A stretch of DNA of 64,000 nucleotides from Allokutzneria sp. A3M-2-11 16 (GTDB lineage Bacteria; Actinomycetota; Actinomycetes; Mycobacteriales; Pseudonocardiaceae): contig NZ_JANAVO010000002.1 in the NCBI RefSeq assembly GCF_024213555.1, positions 1 to 64,000 of the forward strand, in the 5' to 3' direction. This document shows, in pieces, positions 1-9,077 of this stretch. The position numbers were made by a program, and so were the translations under genes. Positions within the stretch are counted from its first letter, which is position 1. The number at the start of each line of letters is the position of its first letter. A model generated the notes under the pieces. It had not been told where the DNA came from, did not search any database, and worked only from the letters and a program-made list of their open reading frames with translations.

Positions 1-133
1 GCGCGTGCCATACGCTTGTCGCGAGGGCCGGGGTTTCATCCCGTGCCCCTGACAGGCCCAAGGGCACGCGCAAGGGGCCCCCAGGTCAAGCCGACCCCGC
101 CGCTGGTACCGACGCAAGCCGGAAGCCCAACCC

Positions 134-173
134 AAAAAAGAGGTGCGCGTGCCAACAGGAAGACACGCGCACC
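134..173 (-). terminator. Rho-independent terminator of the polyuronide operon
   Basis: Two perfect 10-nt arms (142-151 and 164-173, GGTGCGCGTG and its complement) flank a 12-nt loop. On the minus strand they are followed by a run of six T (134-139). It lies directly downstream of the PL7 lyase stop codon, so it closes the long minus-strand operon. The first 133 bases of the window show no gene that I can support. Confidence 0.85.
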
Positions 174-179
174 CCCACC

Positions 180-932
180 TCACCCGTGCGTCACGTTCAC
201 CCGAAACACGTGAACCTCCCCATAGTTCGAAGAACTGCACGGCGAAGACTTCGAACAGTTCGCCTGCGTATAGGCTCCAGTCTTGAAATACGCTCCCGAA
301 AAGCTCTTCGAGAGAGTCGTCTGCAGCTTCCCGTCGAAGTACGCCTTGATCTTCCCGCCGCTCACCTCGAACCGCGCGGTGAACTTCTTCCCGAGCTGGT
401 AGTCGCTCGTCACGAGGTGGTACTTGGAATTGTCCCCGTTGGTGATGTAGACCTTGTTCCCCTCGATGCGGAAGACCGACACGTCGTCATCTCCGCCGTG
501 GATCTGCGCGGCGACCACGTGGGGCTTGTCGTTGGGCAGGTGGGTGACGGCGGCCTCGACTTCGAGGGTGTGCTTCCCGGAGTTCGACGACCAGGCGGCG
601 TTGTCCTTGCCGTTGTTGGTCATCTCGCGCAGCTCGGATCGCGGGTAGCTCGACCCGCTGGTGGTCACCCCGTTCACGGCCGCGCGGAACCGGACCCCGT
701 TGCAGCCGGGCAGCGGGACGAACCAGGGGTCGGCGCTGAACGTGGCGAGTTCGGGCTGCTTGACCTCCTTGGGTTTCCCGGAGGAGCCGGTGGGCAGGGT
801 TTCCTTCCAGTTCTTCAGGTCCAGCACGTCGGCGGGGTACTTGCACTCCGCGTCAGCCGCGACCGCGGGCACCGCGGAGGCCAGGGCTCCCACGGAGAAA
901 GCCGCGCAGAGCAGGGGAATGGCACGGTTCAT
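180..932 (-). CDS. Secreted alginate lyase, polysaccharide lyase family 7
   Basis: The 250-residue protein has a Sec signal peptide (residues 1-26, hydrophobic core, AVAADA-type cleavage) and one compact PL7 jelly-roll domain. The three PL7 signature strands are visible: RSELRE (98-103), QIH (143-145, catalytic His) and YFKTGAYTQ (215-223, catalytic Tyr). PL7 enzymes cleave alginate (mannuronate/guluronate) by beta-elimination outside the cell. A QIH rather than QVH motif is usually linked to activity on G-containing blocks, so substrate choice remains an inference. It is the last gene of the operon, its start lies within the end of the upstream DUF624 gene, and a strong terminator follows. 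Confidence 0.9.
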   Translation of the reverse strand: MNRAIPLLCAAFSVGALASAVPAVAADAECKYPADVLDLKNWKETLPTGSSGKPKEVKQPELATFSADPWFVPLPGCNGVRFRAAVNGVTTSGSSYPRSELREMTNNGKDNAAWSSNSGKHTLEVEAAVTHLPNDKPHVVAAQIHGGDDDVSVFRIEGNKVYITNGDNSKYHLVTSDYQLGKKFTARFEVSGGKIKAYFDGKLQTTLSKSFSGAYFKTGAYTQANCSKSSPCSSSNYGEVHVFRVNVTHG

Positions 933-1515
933 CGGTCATGGTCCTCTCGTCGAACACCAGCACGGGAACGAATCGGAGCGCCAGCAACACGGGTGTGCCC
1001 ACACTCCACAACAACGGGGCGAAAACTCCTGCGGACGCGAGCGCCAACGCGAGCACGACCACGGCCGTCAGCCCCAAACACGGGGCGAGGGAACCGAAAG
1101 CCGTCACCAGAACGGCCTTCGGGCGTGCCTCGCCCCCAACAGCGACCTGAGCCGCCAGAACAAGGTGATACGGAATCAGCACGAGCCCGAAACCCACCTG
1201 AGCCGCGAGCAGCACGAACGCGATCTGCTCAGGTCGGTCGGCCAGGAACATCACGTTGGCGGCGAGCACCGCGATGACCGCGGTGGAGACAACGGAGTGC
1301 TGCCACAGCGAACGCCAACACGCGGGGAATGCCTTGAAGACACCCAAGAAGCATCGTGCGTCACCGTCAACCCGCCACTGCTGAAGCGCCACCGCAGCGG
1401 CTGCCAATGCGGGAAGCCACGTCACAACACCGATGCTCAACACGAAGAACGCGGCACCGGCGAGCGCCGGATAAGCAACAAACTCCAACGCGCGCAACAC
1501 GTTCCGCGTAGTCAT
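853..1515 (-). CDS. DUF624 (YesL-like) integral membrane protein
   Basis: A 220-residue protein with about five hydrophobic segments. The GDARCFLGVFKAF and CWRSLWQHS stretches resemble the F-x-x-F-x-x-N/W-W pattern of DUF624/YesL proteins, which are common members of carbohydrate uptake operons and have no settled biochemical role. Its ATG overlaps the stop of the upstream heparinase-type gene (TGATG at 1513-1517), indicating translational coupling. Its C-terminal 26 residues overlap the start of the PL7 gene by 80 bases in another frame. That is unusual and could mean a recently lost stop codon. Confidence 0.7.
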   Translation of the reverse strand: MTTRNVLRALEFVAYPALAGAAFFVLSIGVVTWLPALAAAAVALQQWRVDGDARCFLGVFKAFPACWRSLWQHSVVSTAVIAVLAANVMFLADRPEQIAFVLLAAQVGFGLVLIPYHLVLAAQVAVGGEARPKAVLVTAFGSLAPCLGLTAVVVLALALASAGVFAPLLWSVGTPVLLALRFVPVLVFDERTMTDEPCHSPALRGFLRGSPGLRGARGRG

Positions 1516-3503
1516 CAGACGATCTCCGTAACCGGACGAGCCGAATCCAGGACGACTCGACCATCCACGACAACGCGAGTCCCACCAACAACGGCCGTCC
1601 TGTCACCACTGCGAAGCACAGCTACCGCGTCAGCGGTGACATCCGGAGCCTCGATCCGTCCCTCGACCGGCGAGAGGTACACGGATTCACCGGCACCGAA
1701 CCGGACACCCCAACCGCGGGTGCAGTCCACCCGGCACGCAGCACCGGAATCCGTCGGCTCGATCGCCGTTAACAGATGCCCGGAGGAATCCATCCGAACC
1801 GTGTGCAGGGTCTTCGCTATCCGCAGGCTCGGCGTGCTCGCGGTGGGGTTGGCCTCGATCTCCGTCGTGGTCTGCGAAATTCGCGGGAGCGGGTCACCCA
1901 ACGCGCGAACCACGGCGGCACCGGGGCCCGACCGCAACAGCACGCCATCCGAGCCCACGGGCACAGCCGGCCAATCGGAGTGCAGCAACAACGTCCATGT
2001 GCGCGGCGTAACGGATTCGACGAGATCCAACAGCACGATCCGGCCGGACGGCGTCATCACGAACGTGCGGTCGAGCCGCCGCACTTCCAAGGCTTCATCG
2101 AACATCGCCGCGGTCTCGGACGTCGCGTGCACAAACCCTTCCGCGGCAAGCACATCGCGCACTCGACACAAGCGCTCCCACGGGATTCCCTTGTAGACGT
2201 GGTAGCGGTCCTCATCCGCCCAGCCCTGCCCATCCACGAGAACCAGGTTGTGGTCCCCGGCGCGCTTCCGATTGGAGTAGCCGTCATCGACGACAAGAAA
2301 GGCTCCGTGGGAAGCAAGCACAAAAGCGCCGGAGTCGGGGTGGTGATGCCCGGCGTTGAGCGTCTGCCACCCATATGCCTCGTAGAACCGGTGCGCGGTC
2401 TCCCAAGCACCGTGCCCACCACCCGGCGCCGCCTTGAAGCTCGCGAACGTTGCCCGCGGGTCCCAACTCGTGCGCGCCGTCACCTGGCCCAGATCGGGGA
2501 AGTACGCCGTAGTAGGAACGGATGTAGCCGGATCGACGGCGGCAACTGAGGGATCGAACCACAGGTACTCAAGGAAAGCCTCGGGCATCACACCCGGTTT
2601 CACCCCGGACGCGTAAGCCTCGCGCCAGAAGAACTCGCCTGACACCTTCTCGGCCAACCACTGCGCCTCGCCGATGCGATAAGCCGAGGCCAGCTTGTAG
2701 TACAGGGACACGCTGTGCCCACTGCGCCGGTCATGGCAGTCGCCGTGGTCGACGTTCTCCTCGAAGCCCGGCGCGCACTGGTGCAGCCGCCAGTGGAAAG
2801 TGTTGCGCAGGAACGAACCCCGGTTCCACCAGTCGATCCCTTCCTGCTGCTGGAGCAGGTCGGTGTAGATCGCCAGCCACGGAACCCCGTAGCGCCAGTA
2901 CACAACGCCCTCGGAGTCCGATCCGTCCGACGGCATCAGCTCCAGGACCCGCGCGAAGTTCGCCTTCGCCCGCTCCGTCCACTCCGGACGGTCGAGCGCG
3001 TAGCCCACCGCGGCCAGGCCGGTGTAGCAGATCCAGTTGTGGTTCTGCCAGAAGCTCGAAGACCACCAGGTCCCCTCGGACTCGACGGCGAACTTGTACA
3101 GCCGTTCGCCCTGGAGCGTCAGCTTCTCCCGCAGTTCAGCCTCCTGCGCGGGCTCCAGGTCATCCGCGATCCACGAGTAGGCCAGGGAAAGCCCGTGCAG
3201 CAGCCACCCCGCGTCGAGGTCGTGATCGGGGAGGTTCGCCTTGCCCCAGTGCGGATAGCCGATGCACGTGGAAATCCACCGCCACGCCTCGTCCAGGTAG
3301 CCCCGCTGGCCGCTCAGCACGTAGGCGAGCGCGAGATTCGCCGCCGCGGGGCCGAAGTACGTGATGCTCGCGGTGGGGTGCTCGCTGGGCGGGTGCTGCG
3401 TCCGATACCAGTCGCACTGCTCGTACAACCGCTTCCACTGCCGCGCGCGATCACCGCGCATGTCCGCGCGAAGCGAGTCCAGGCGATCGCCGATCAGGAT
3501 CAC
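1515..3503 (-). CDS. Heparinase II/III-family lyase, candidate oligo-alginate/polyuronide exolyase
   Basis: A 662-residue cytoplasmic protein with no signal peptide. The N-terminal half is an alpha/alpha-toroid with the conserved QNHNW segment. The C-terminal half is a beta-sandwich with AGHHHPDSGAF and VVDDGYSN, matching the His/Tyr region of heparinase II/III polysaccharide lyases (PL15/PL17/PL21-like). In alginate pathways these enzymes convert oligo-uronates to unsaturated monosaccharides. GTG start at 3503, overlapping the stop of the previous gene (GTGA). The exact PL family cannot be fixed by eye, and a glycosaminoglycan-like substrate is an alternative. Confidence 0.78.
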   Translation of the reverse strand: MILIGDRLDSLRADMRGDRARQWKRLYEQCDWYRTQHPPSEHPTASITYFGPAAANLALAYVLSGQRGYLDEAWRWISTCIGYPHWGKANLPDHDLDAGWLLHGLSLAYSWIADDLEPAQEAELREKLTLQGERLYKFAVESEGTWWSSSFWQNHNWICYTGLAAVGYALDRPEWTERAKANFARVLELMPSDGSDSEGVVYWRYGVPWLAIYTDLLQQQEGIDWWNRGSFLRNTFHWRLHQCAPGFEENVDHGDCHDRRSGHSVSLYYKLASAYRIGEAQWLAEKVSGEFFWREAYASGVKPGVMPEAFLEYLWFDPSVAAVDPATSVPTTAYFPDLGQVTARTSWDPRATFASFKAAPGGGHGAWETAHRFYEAYGWQTLNAGHHHPDSGAFVLASHGAFLVVDDGYSNRKRAGDHNLVLVDGQGWADEDRYHVYKGIPWERLCRVRDVLAAEGFVHATSETAAMFDEALEVRRLDRTFVMTPSGRIVLLDLVESVTPRTWTLLLHSDWPAVPVGSDGVLLRSGPGAAVVRALGDPLPRISQTTTEIEANPTASTPSLRIAKTLHTVRMDSSGHLLTAIEPTDSGAACRVDCTRGWGVRFGAGESVYLSPVEGRIEAPDVTADAVAVLRSGDRTAVVGGTRVVVDGRVVLDSARPVTEIV

Positions 3504-5104
3504 AGTTCGCCCCCAACTACCCGGTACACCGACCGGAACGTGACGTCCGCGGTCGGCTCGCTGGTCCAGTCGATGTGCACCCGAGTGCGGTTCGGGTCGT
3601 CAGCGGGCGCCCTGCCCGGCCGTACGAGAAAGCACGCGGGCGCACCGCGAACCGTGTGCTCGCCGTGCAGGCGTTGGCCGCCGATCCACTCAGTGGTGCG
3701 CGCATTCCCCTGCGCCCGCGCTACCAACGGAACATCTGGTCGCAAGTGGACAGTCACGACGCTGGGCCGATCGCAGCGCACAGTCAGCTCGTCGACGAGG
3801 CACCCGTCCCGCAAGGACACCCGCCGCGTCGCGGTGACACCGGGATAAGCCTCGTACACCGCAACAGTGATCTCATCCGGTTCCGCCGAGATCAACCGCC
3901 CGGCGCACTCCGCCTGGTCCTTACCGTCCACAGTGAACGTCGGATGAGCGGCGGTACTCGCGTAGTAGGCGCGCATCGCGCGGTGTCCGTAGGGGACCTG
4001 GCCGGGGTCGGGCTGCCACGGCGTGCGCGCTCCGTACAGGTACAGGGAGAGCTTGTCGCGGTGTCCGTGCGGCCCCCCGTGCGGACCGAAATCAACGATC
4101 GCGTGGATGCCGAAGCCCTTCAGCACCGCGTGCCCGGCGTCGGGGAACACTCGGACCACAGCATCGTTGGGGGCACCCGTCAGACCGAATTCCTCCACCA
4201 GGGATTGCACTTCGGCGTACTCGGCGGCGGTGTCCGAGCGCTCGTAGGGACTGTCGTGCAGGGCCGGAACCAGGCCGCCGGAGGTCTTGATCGTGGCGAA
4301 CACGCTTGCCATCGCGGAAATACGCGCGTGCACCGTGGCAGGCATGTCGCGGTATCCGCTGTGCCGCAACGCGAGCAGGTACGCCCGCAGCACGAAGGCG
4401 TGGTAGTAGGTGCTGCCTTCCCATTCCCACCCGTCCAGGTGGGTGGAGGCCAGCACGTGCTCGTACACGCCGCTCTCATCGGTCAGCCAGCTCCTGTCGG
4501 CACTCGTGTGCTGGATCTGGGCGACCGCCGAGGAGCACACGGCGCCGGCCGCGTTCAGCCACGCCGTGTAGTTGGAGTGGAACTTCCCCTCCCCCACCAG
4601 AATCGCCCGCGCGCTCCGCGCGGCATCGACCACGCCCTTCAGCAAGGGAAGGAGATCCGCCAGACCATCCACTTTGGACATTGCGAGGGCACGCGCCGCC
4701 TGTCCGACGGTGACCGCCCAGATCGCCTCCGTCAGCGCCTGCTGGAAGAGCCGTCCGCGCAGCATCCATGACTGCGCGCCCTCGTGCGCGTCGGTCCCGA
4801 GCGAGACGTAGAGCCGGTTGTAGTCCAACAGCATTGCCAGGGCGCGATTCTGGCTCACGGACGAGCTGCTGCGCGCGAGAATGAGAATCTGCCGAGCGCA
4901 CGCCTGGTGCGCGAGGACGGTCCACGCCCCGCGCACCTCCGGGGAGTCGACGCGGCAGCCGTGCACGCACGAGACACCCCCGTCCGGGAATCGCCCTTCC
5001 AGCAAGCCTTCGTGGATCAGCTCGCCGCCGTGGATCGGGCACACGTAGTTGTGCCACCAGCCGCCGCGCTCGGTGGGAACGGTCACCATGGCCGCACTGG
5101 TCAC
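3500..5104 (-). CDS. Second heparinase II/III-family protein, candidate polyuronide lyase
   Basis: About 534 residues. The N-terminus carries GGWWHNYVCPIHGGEL followed by a second Cys/His pair (SCVHGC), a metal-binding-like feature seen at the start of PL15/PL21-type lyases. The C-terminal half has HGGPHGHRDKLSLYLYG and a following Tyr-rich stretch, the heparinase catalytic region. I chose GTG 5104 because it gives the GTGA overlap with the upstream SDR stop that this operon uses elsewhere. GTG 5113 and ATG 5089 are also in frame. It is paralogous in fold to the next gene, so the pair may split substrates (for example saturated versus unsaturated ends, or M versus G). Confidence 0.75.
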   Translation of the reverse strand: MTSAAMVTVPTERGGWWHNYVCPIHGGELIHEGLLEGRFPDGGVSCVHGCRVDSPEVRGAWTVLAHQACARQILILARSSSSVSQNRALAMLLDYNRLYVSLGTDAHEGAQSWMLRGRLFQQALTEAIWAVTVGQAARALAMSKVDGLADLLPLLKGVVDAARSARAILVGEGKFHSNYTAWLNAAGAVCSSAVAQIQHTSADRSWLTDESGVYEHVLASTHLDGWEWEGSTYYHAFVLRAYLLALRHSGYRDMPATVHARISAMASVFATIKTSGGLVPALHDSPYERSDTAAEYAEVQSLVEEFGLTGAPNDAVVRVFPDAGHAVLKGFGIHAIVDFGPHGGPHGHRDKLSLYLYGARTPWQPDPGQVPYGHRAMRAYYASTAAHPTFTVDGKDQAECAGRLISAEPDEITVAVYEAYPGVTATRRVSLRDGCLVDELTVRCDRPSVVTVHLRPDVPLVARAQGNARTTEWIGGQRLHGEHTVRGAPACFLVRPGRAPADDPNRTRVHIDWTSEPTADVTFRSVYRVVGGEL

Positions 5105-5865
5105 CGGAACCACGCCCCGCCGTCGATGTCGATCGTGGCACCGGTCAGGTACCCCGCCTCGGGCGAGGCCAGGAACAGCGCCGCGGCCGCCACCTCGTGG
5201 GCGGTTCCCGCCCGCTTGAGCGGAATCCCGGCGACGATGGCGCGCTGCGAGTCCTCCGGGGTGAACGTGCCGTGGAACTCGGTCCCGCCGATGAACCCCG
5301 GGGCCAACGCGTTCACCGTGATCGCGGATGGGGCCAGCTCCTTGGCGAGCGCACGGGTGAAGCCCGCGACCCCGGCCTTGGCCGCGGAGTACGCCGCGGC
5401 GCCCGGCCCTCCGCCGTTGCTCGCGGCGAGCGAGGACATCGTGACGATCCGCCCACCGCCCGCGGCCTTCAGGTACGGGATGGCCGCGCGGCAGGTGCGG
5501 AAGGTCGCCGTCAGGTTGACCGCGACGACCCGCTCGAAGTGCTCATCGGTCATGTCCTCTGTAGACACTCGTCCGACCAGGTGGCCCGCGTTGCAGACCA
5601 CGATGTCGAGCCCGCCGAGGAATGTCGCCGACTCGCTGAGCAGCCGGTCCACCTCGGCGCTCACGGTGACGTCCGCGCCGAGCGCCAGTGCCTTGCGCCC
5701 CAGCAGCTCCACCTCGGCGGCGACCTCAACGGCCCGCGCCTCGGACCGTCCATAGTGGATGATCACATCGGCTCCGGCCCCCGCGAGGGCGAGCGCCACC
5801 GCCGCACCGATGCCGTGCCCGGCGCCGGTCACCAGCGCGCGCTTTCCGGTCAGGTCGAAAGACAT
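5101..5865 (-). CDS. SDR-family NAD(P)-dependent oxidoreductase, candidate DEH reductase
   Basis: A 254-residue classical short-chain dehydrogenase: TGAGHGIG cofactor loop (13-20), NAG (92-94), catalytic Ser about 145, and YSAAK (Tyr159, Lys163). It resembles FabG-type reductases. In alginate utilisation an SDR reduces 4-deoxy-L-erythro-5-hexoseulose uronate (DEH) to 2-keto-3-deoxygluconate. That role is inferred here from the operon, because the fold alone does not set the substrate. The start ATG at 5865 follows the permease stop by 8 bases. Confidence 0.8.
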   Translation of the reverse strand: MSFDLTGKRALVTGAGHGIGAAVALALAGAGADVIIHYGRSEARAVEVAAEVELLGRKALALGADVTVSAEVDRLLSESATFLGGLDIVVCNAGHLVGRVSTEDMTDEHFERVVAVNLTATFRTCRAAIPYLKAAGGGRIVTMSSLAASNGGGPGAAAYSAAKAGVAGFTRALAKELAPSAITVNALAPGFIGGTEFHGTFTPEDSQRAIVAGIPLKRAGTAHEVAAAALFLASPEAGYLTGATIDIDGGAWFR

Positions 5866-5873
5866 GCCAAACC

Positions 5874-6746
5874 TCACTTGATTCCCGCTGTCGCGAAGCC
5901 CTGGACGAAGTACCGCTGGGTGAACAGGAAGAGCACGATCATCGGCAGCGTCGCCAGCGCGGACCCCGCCATCAGGTAGGCCCACTCGGTCCGCTCGGCC
6001 TGCTGGAACGCGGCGAGGCCGACCTGGACCACGCGCAGCTCGTCGCTGGTGGTGACCAGCAGCGGCCAGAGGAAGTTGTTCCAGCTGCCCTCGAAGGTCA
6101 GCAGCGCGACCGTGGCGATGGCCGGTTTCACCAGCGGCGTCATCACCCTGGCGAAGATGCCGAACTCGCCCATGCCGTCGATGCGCGCCGCCTCCTCCAG
6201 CTCCTTGGGCAGCGCCAGGTAGAACTGGCGGAACAGGAAGATGGCGAACGGGGTGAGCGCGCCGGGGATGATCAGCGCCCACCACGAGTCCAGCCAGCCC
6301 GTCCCACCGCGGCCGAGCCAGTCGTTGCCGCCGAAGAACGGCACCGACTTGGCGATCAGGTACTGCGGGACGATCTTGGTGTAGGTCGGGATCATCATCA
6401 TCGTCATCACGCCGAAGAAGATCAGCGTGCGGCCCCGGAAAGCGATGCGCGCCAAGGCGTATCCGGCCATGGACGCGACGACCAGGTTCAGCGCGGTGTG
6501 CCCGACCGCGATGGTGAGGCTGTTGCGGAAGTAGGTGCCGAACGGTGCGAAGCCCATCGCCTCCGGGTAGTTGCTCCACAACCACTCCGTCGGCAGGATC
6601 TTCGGCGGGTACGCCGCGATGTCCGCGCGGTTCTTCACCGAACTCAGCAGCATCCACACGAACGGCACGATCATCAGCAGCGACCCGGCGCCGAGCACGA
6701 GGTGCAGCAGGAAGCGCCCGCTACGCTCCGTTCTAAGAGGAGACAT
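5874..6746 (-). CDS. Carbohydrate ABC transporter permease, MalG type
   Basis: 290 residues with six predicted membrane segments. The EAA loop is visible (EEAARIDGMGEFGIFARVMTP), which docks on the ATPase. It forms the inner-membrane channel with the MalF-type partner encoded just upstream, and the two genes overlap by 14 bases. No ATPase gene is present in the operon, as is common in actinomycetes where a shared MsiK-like ATPase elsewhere serves many sugar importers (established for Streptomyces, inferred here). The likely cargo is oligo-uronides. Confidence 0.9.
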   Translation of the reverse strand: MSPLRTERSGRFLLHLVLGAGSLLMIVPFVWMLLSSVKNRADIAAYPPKILPTEWLWSNYPEAMGFAPFGTYFRNSLTIAVGHTALNLVVASMAGYALARIAFRGRTLIFFGVMTMMMIPTYTKIVPQYLIAKSVPFFGGNDWLGRGGTGWLDSWWALIIPGALTPFAIFLFRQFYLALPKELEEAARIDGMGEFGIFARVMTPLVKPAIATVALLTFEGSWNNFLWPLLVTTSDELRVVQVGLAAFQQAERTEWAYLMAGSALATLPMIVLFLFTQRYFVQGFATAGIK

Positions 6747-7653
6747 GACTGTCGTCCTTCCCGGTGAGCCTGCGGCTGATCACCGTCAGCACCATCAGGA
6801 AGCCGAAGAGCACGACGCTCTGCGCGGAGGCGGTGCTGATGTCGAAGCGGCCGAACGCCGCCTGGTAGATCTCGTAGGTCATCACCGTGGTGGAGTTCGC
6901 CGGGCCGCCGTCCGGGGTCAGGATGTAGACCTGGTCGAAGACCTGGAACGCGTCGATCATCGAGACCACGAAGACGAAGAACGTCGCGGGTTTCAGCAGC
7001 GGCAACGTGATCGAGAAGAACTTGCGCGGGCCGCTCGCCCCGTCGAGGTCGGCCGCCTCGTACAGCTCGTGCGGGATGCTCTGCAGCGCGGCGAGGTAGA
7101 TGAGCATCTTCACGCCGATGCCCTTCCAGATGCTCACCACGATCACCGACGTCATCGCCCAGTCCGGGTCGGCCAGCCACGCGGGCCCGGTGACGCCGAC
7201 CATCTCCAGCAGCGCGTTGAACAACCCGATGCGCGGCTCGAACATCCACATCCACACCAGCGCGATCGCCACGGTCGCGGTGACGTGCGGCAGGAAGAAC
7301 GCCGCGCGGTACCACGCCCGCGCCCGCATCTTCACGTTGAGCAGCACCGCGACCACGGCGGCGATGACCATGGCGACCGGGACGGTGAAGAACGTGTAGA
7401 CCAGCGTGTGCCAGATCGAGGCGTTCCACACGTCATCGGAGAAGATCCGCGCGAAGTTGTCGAAGCCGACCCACTCCGCGGTCCCGGCGAAGATGTCGTA
7501 CTGGAGGAAGGCCAGCACGAACGTGGAGACGACCGGGATGCCGATCCACCACACCAGGTGGATCACGGCGGGCGCGAGCATCAGGGCGGCCACCCTGCGT
7601 CGGCCGCGATCCTTGCGGCGCAGCGCCTTCCGGCGTTCCAGGACTGCCGTCAT
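6733..7653 (-). CDS. Carbohydrate ABC transporter permease, MalF type
   Basis: 306 residues with a basic cytoplasmic N-terminus (ALRRKDRGRRR), six predicted membrane helices and the EAA loop EAADLDGASGPRKFFSITLP near residue 190. It pairs with the MalG-type permease. Its start overlaps the stop of the binding-protein gene (TGATG at 7649-7653), so the importer genes are translationally coupled. Substrate is assigned only through the flanking lyases. Confidence 0.9.
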   Translation of the reverse strand: MTAVLERRKALRRKDRGRRRVAALMLAPAVIHLVWWIGIPVVSTFVLAFLQYDIFAGTAEWVGFDNFARIFSDDVWNASIWHTLVYTFFTVPVAMVIAAVVAVLLNVKMRARAWYRAAFFLPHVTATVAIALVWMWMFEPRIGLFNALLEMVGVTGPAWLADPDWAMTSVIVVSIWKGIGVKMLIYLAALQSIPHELYEAADLDGASGPRKFFSITLPLLKPATFFVFVVSMIDAFQVFDQVYILTPDGGPANSTTVMTYEIYQAAFGRFDISTASAQSVVLFGFLMVLTVISRRLTGKDDSHVSS

Positions 7654-8918
7654 CGCCCGGAGACCTGGGTGGCGGCGCGTGCGGCGAGCTCGTCGAGCGC
7701 TTCCTTCGGCGACTTCTGGCCGAGCAGCGCCGACTCGATGGCGGCCTTGAAGTCGTTGCGGATGTTCAGCCAGCCCGGCACCCCGCCCTCGGAGAACGCG
7801 GAGTCCATATTGGACATGGCGAACCGGACGAACGCGTTCTCCTTGACGTAGCTGGAGGATTCCAGCGACCTGACGGCGGGAACGTTGCCGCGCTGGCTGC
7901 TCGCGGCGAGCGAGGCGTCCGCGGAGGCGAGGAACTTGACCAGCGCGAGCGCGGCGGGCTTGTTCTTGCCGCTCGCCGACATCGAGGCGAGCGTGCCGCC
8001 CTGGAACATCGCGGGCCGTTCGTCGGTGATGACGAACGTGCCGATCTTGTCCTGGGCGATCAGCTCGGGCCGCTGCGCCTGGATCTCCAACCAGAGGTTG
8101 TTGTGCCCCAAGGCCATCGCGGCGCGGTCGGTGATGATCGGGATACTGGTGTCGCCGACCTTGGTGAACCCGATGTCCAGCGCGCGGTCGGTGCGGATGA
8201 GATCGGTCATCAGCTCAAGGCCGCGCACCGCGTTGGGGCTGTTGAACGCGACCTTGCCGTCCGGGGTGAACAGGTCCCCGCCCGCCGCCCACAGCAGCGT
8301 CTCGTAGACCTGGCGCGGATCGGTGGACAGCACGTCCATCCCGGCGCGCTGGAGCTTGCCCGAGGCGTCGCGCACGGTCAGCCTGCGCGCGTGGTCCCGC
8401 AGTTCGGCGAAGGTGCGCGGGGGCGCGGTGATGCCCGCGGCGGCGAAGAGGTCCTTGCGGTAGATGCCGAAGCGCATGTCGAGCATCACGGGCAACGCGT
8501 AGACCTTGCCGTCGTGCACCCCCGCGTCCACCGCCCGCGGCGAGTAGGTCTTCGCCAGCTCGGCGCGGTCCATGCCCAGGTCGGCCAGCAGCCTCCCGGC
8601 GAACGGCGGCACCCAGCCGATGCCCAGGAGCATCACGTCGTAGGCGCGGCCGCTGACCATCGAGGTGGTCAGCTTCTCGTTCAGCTTGGCGTAGTTCGTG
8701 TAGTCCGGCCGCACCCTGACCTTCGGGTACTGCTTGCGGAAGGCGGCCAGCTGCTCCTCGAGCACGCGCTGCCCGTCCGAACCCTCGAAGATCGGCGTGA
8801 CGAGGCTGATCTCACCCTGCGGCTCACCGCCGGTGCCCTGGCCGGAGGACGGAGCGGGGCCCCCGCACCCCGACGCCAGGACGGCGACGGCCAGTACTGC
8901 TGCTGCGGCGGTTCTCAT
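7650..8918 (-). CDS. Sugar ABC transporter substrate-binding lipoprotein
   Basis: About 422 residues. A short signal peptide ends in the lipobox LASGC, so the mature protein is lipid-anchored to the outer face of the membrane. The body is a family 1 extracellular solute-binding protein (LVTPIFEGSDGQRVLEEQLAAF, later GIYRKDLF). First gene of the operon. ATG 8918 was chosen because GAGG lies 5 bases upstream; an upstream GTG at 8936 would add six residues. It should capture the oligosaccharides released by the secreted lyase. Confidence 0.88.
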   Translation of the reverse strand: MRTAAAAVLAVAVLASGCGGPAPSSGQGTGGEPQGEISLVTPIFEGSDGQRVLEEQLAAFRKQYPKVRVRPDYTNYAKLNEKLTTSMVSGRAYDVMLLGIGWVPPFAGRLLADLGMDRAELAKTYSPRAVDAGVHDGKVYALPVMLDMRFGIYRKDLFAAAGITAPPRTFAELRDHARRLTVRDASGKLQRAGMDVLSTDPRQVYETLLWAAGGDLFTPDGKVAFNSPNAVRGLELMTDLIRTDRALDIGFTKVGDTSIPIITDRAAMALGHNNLWLEIQAQRPELIAQDKIGTFVITDERPAMFQGGTLASMSASGKNKPAALALVKFLASADASLAASSQRGNVPAVRSLESSSYVKENAFVRFAMSNMDSAFSEGGVPGWLNIRNDFKAAIESALLGQKSPKEALDELAARAATQVSGR

Positions 8919-8936
8919 CGTGACCTCGTTCTCCAC

Positions 8937-9077
8937 GGCGACGGGGAAGAGAGTGGTGCATCGATTTACTGTTCAGCGGTGCCCGAAGGGTAGGTGCGGG
9001 GTAGGACGCCGTCAACGCCCGCTCGCGAAAACATGTCTCTGGTACGGTCTCATCAGGTGATTGGGAGGGGTCCCGAA
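8937..9077. promoter_or_regulatory. Divergent promoter region between the binding-protein gene and the LacI regulator
   Basis: This 141-base gap must hold both promoters. An ATCGAT palindrome at 8960-8965 sits in an AT-richer patch (CAGTAAATCGATGCA on the minus strand), a plausible LacI-family half-site core close to the minus-strand -10 region. TACGGT near 9040 is a possible -10 for the regulator. GGGAGGGG (9063-9070) is the regulator ribosome binding site. No long symmetric operator is obvious, so the operator call is weak. Confidence 0.35.
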
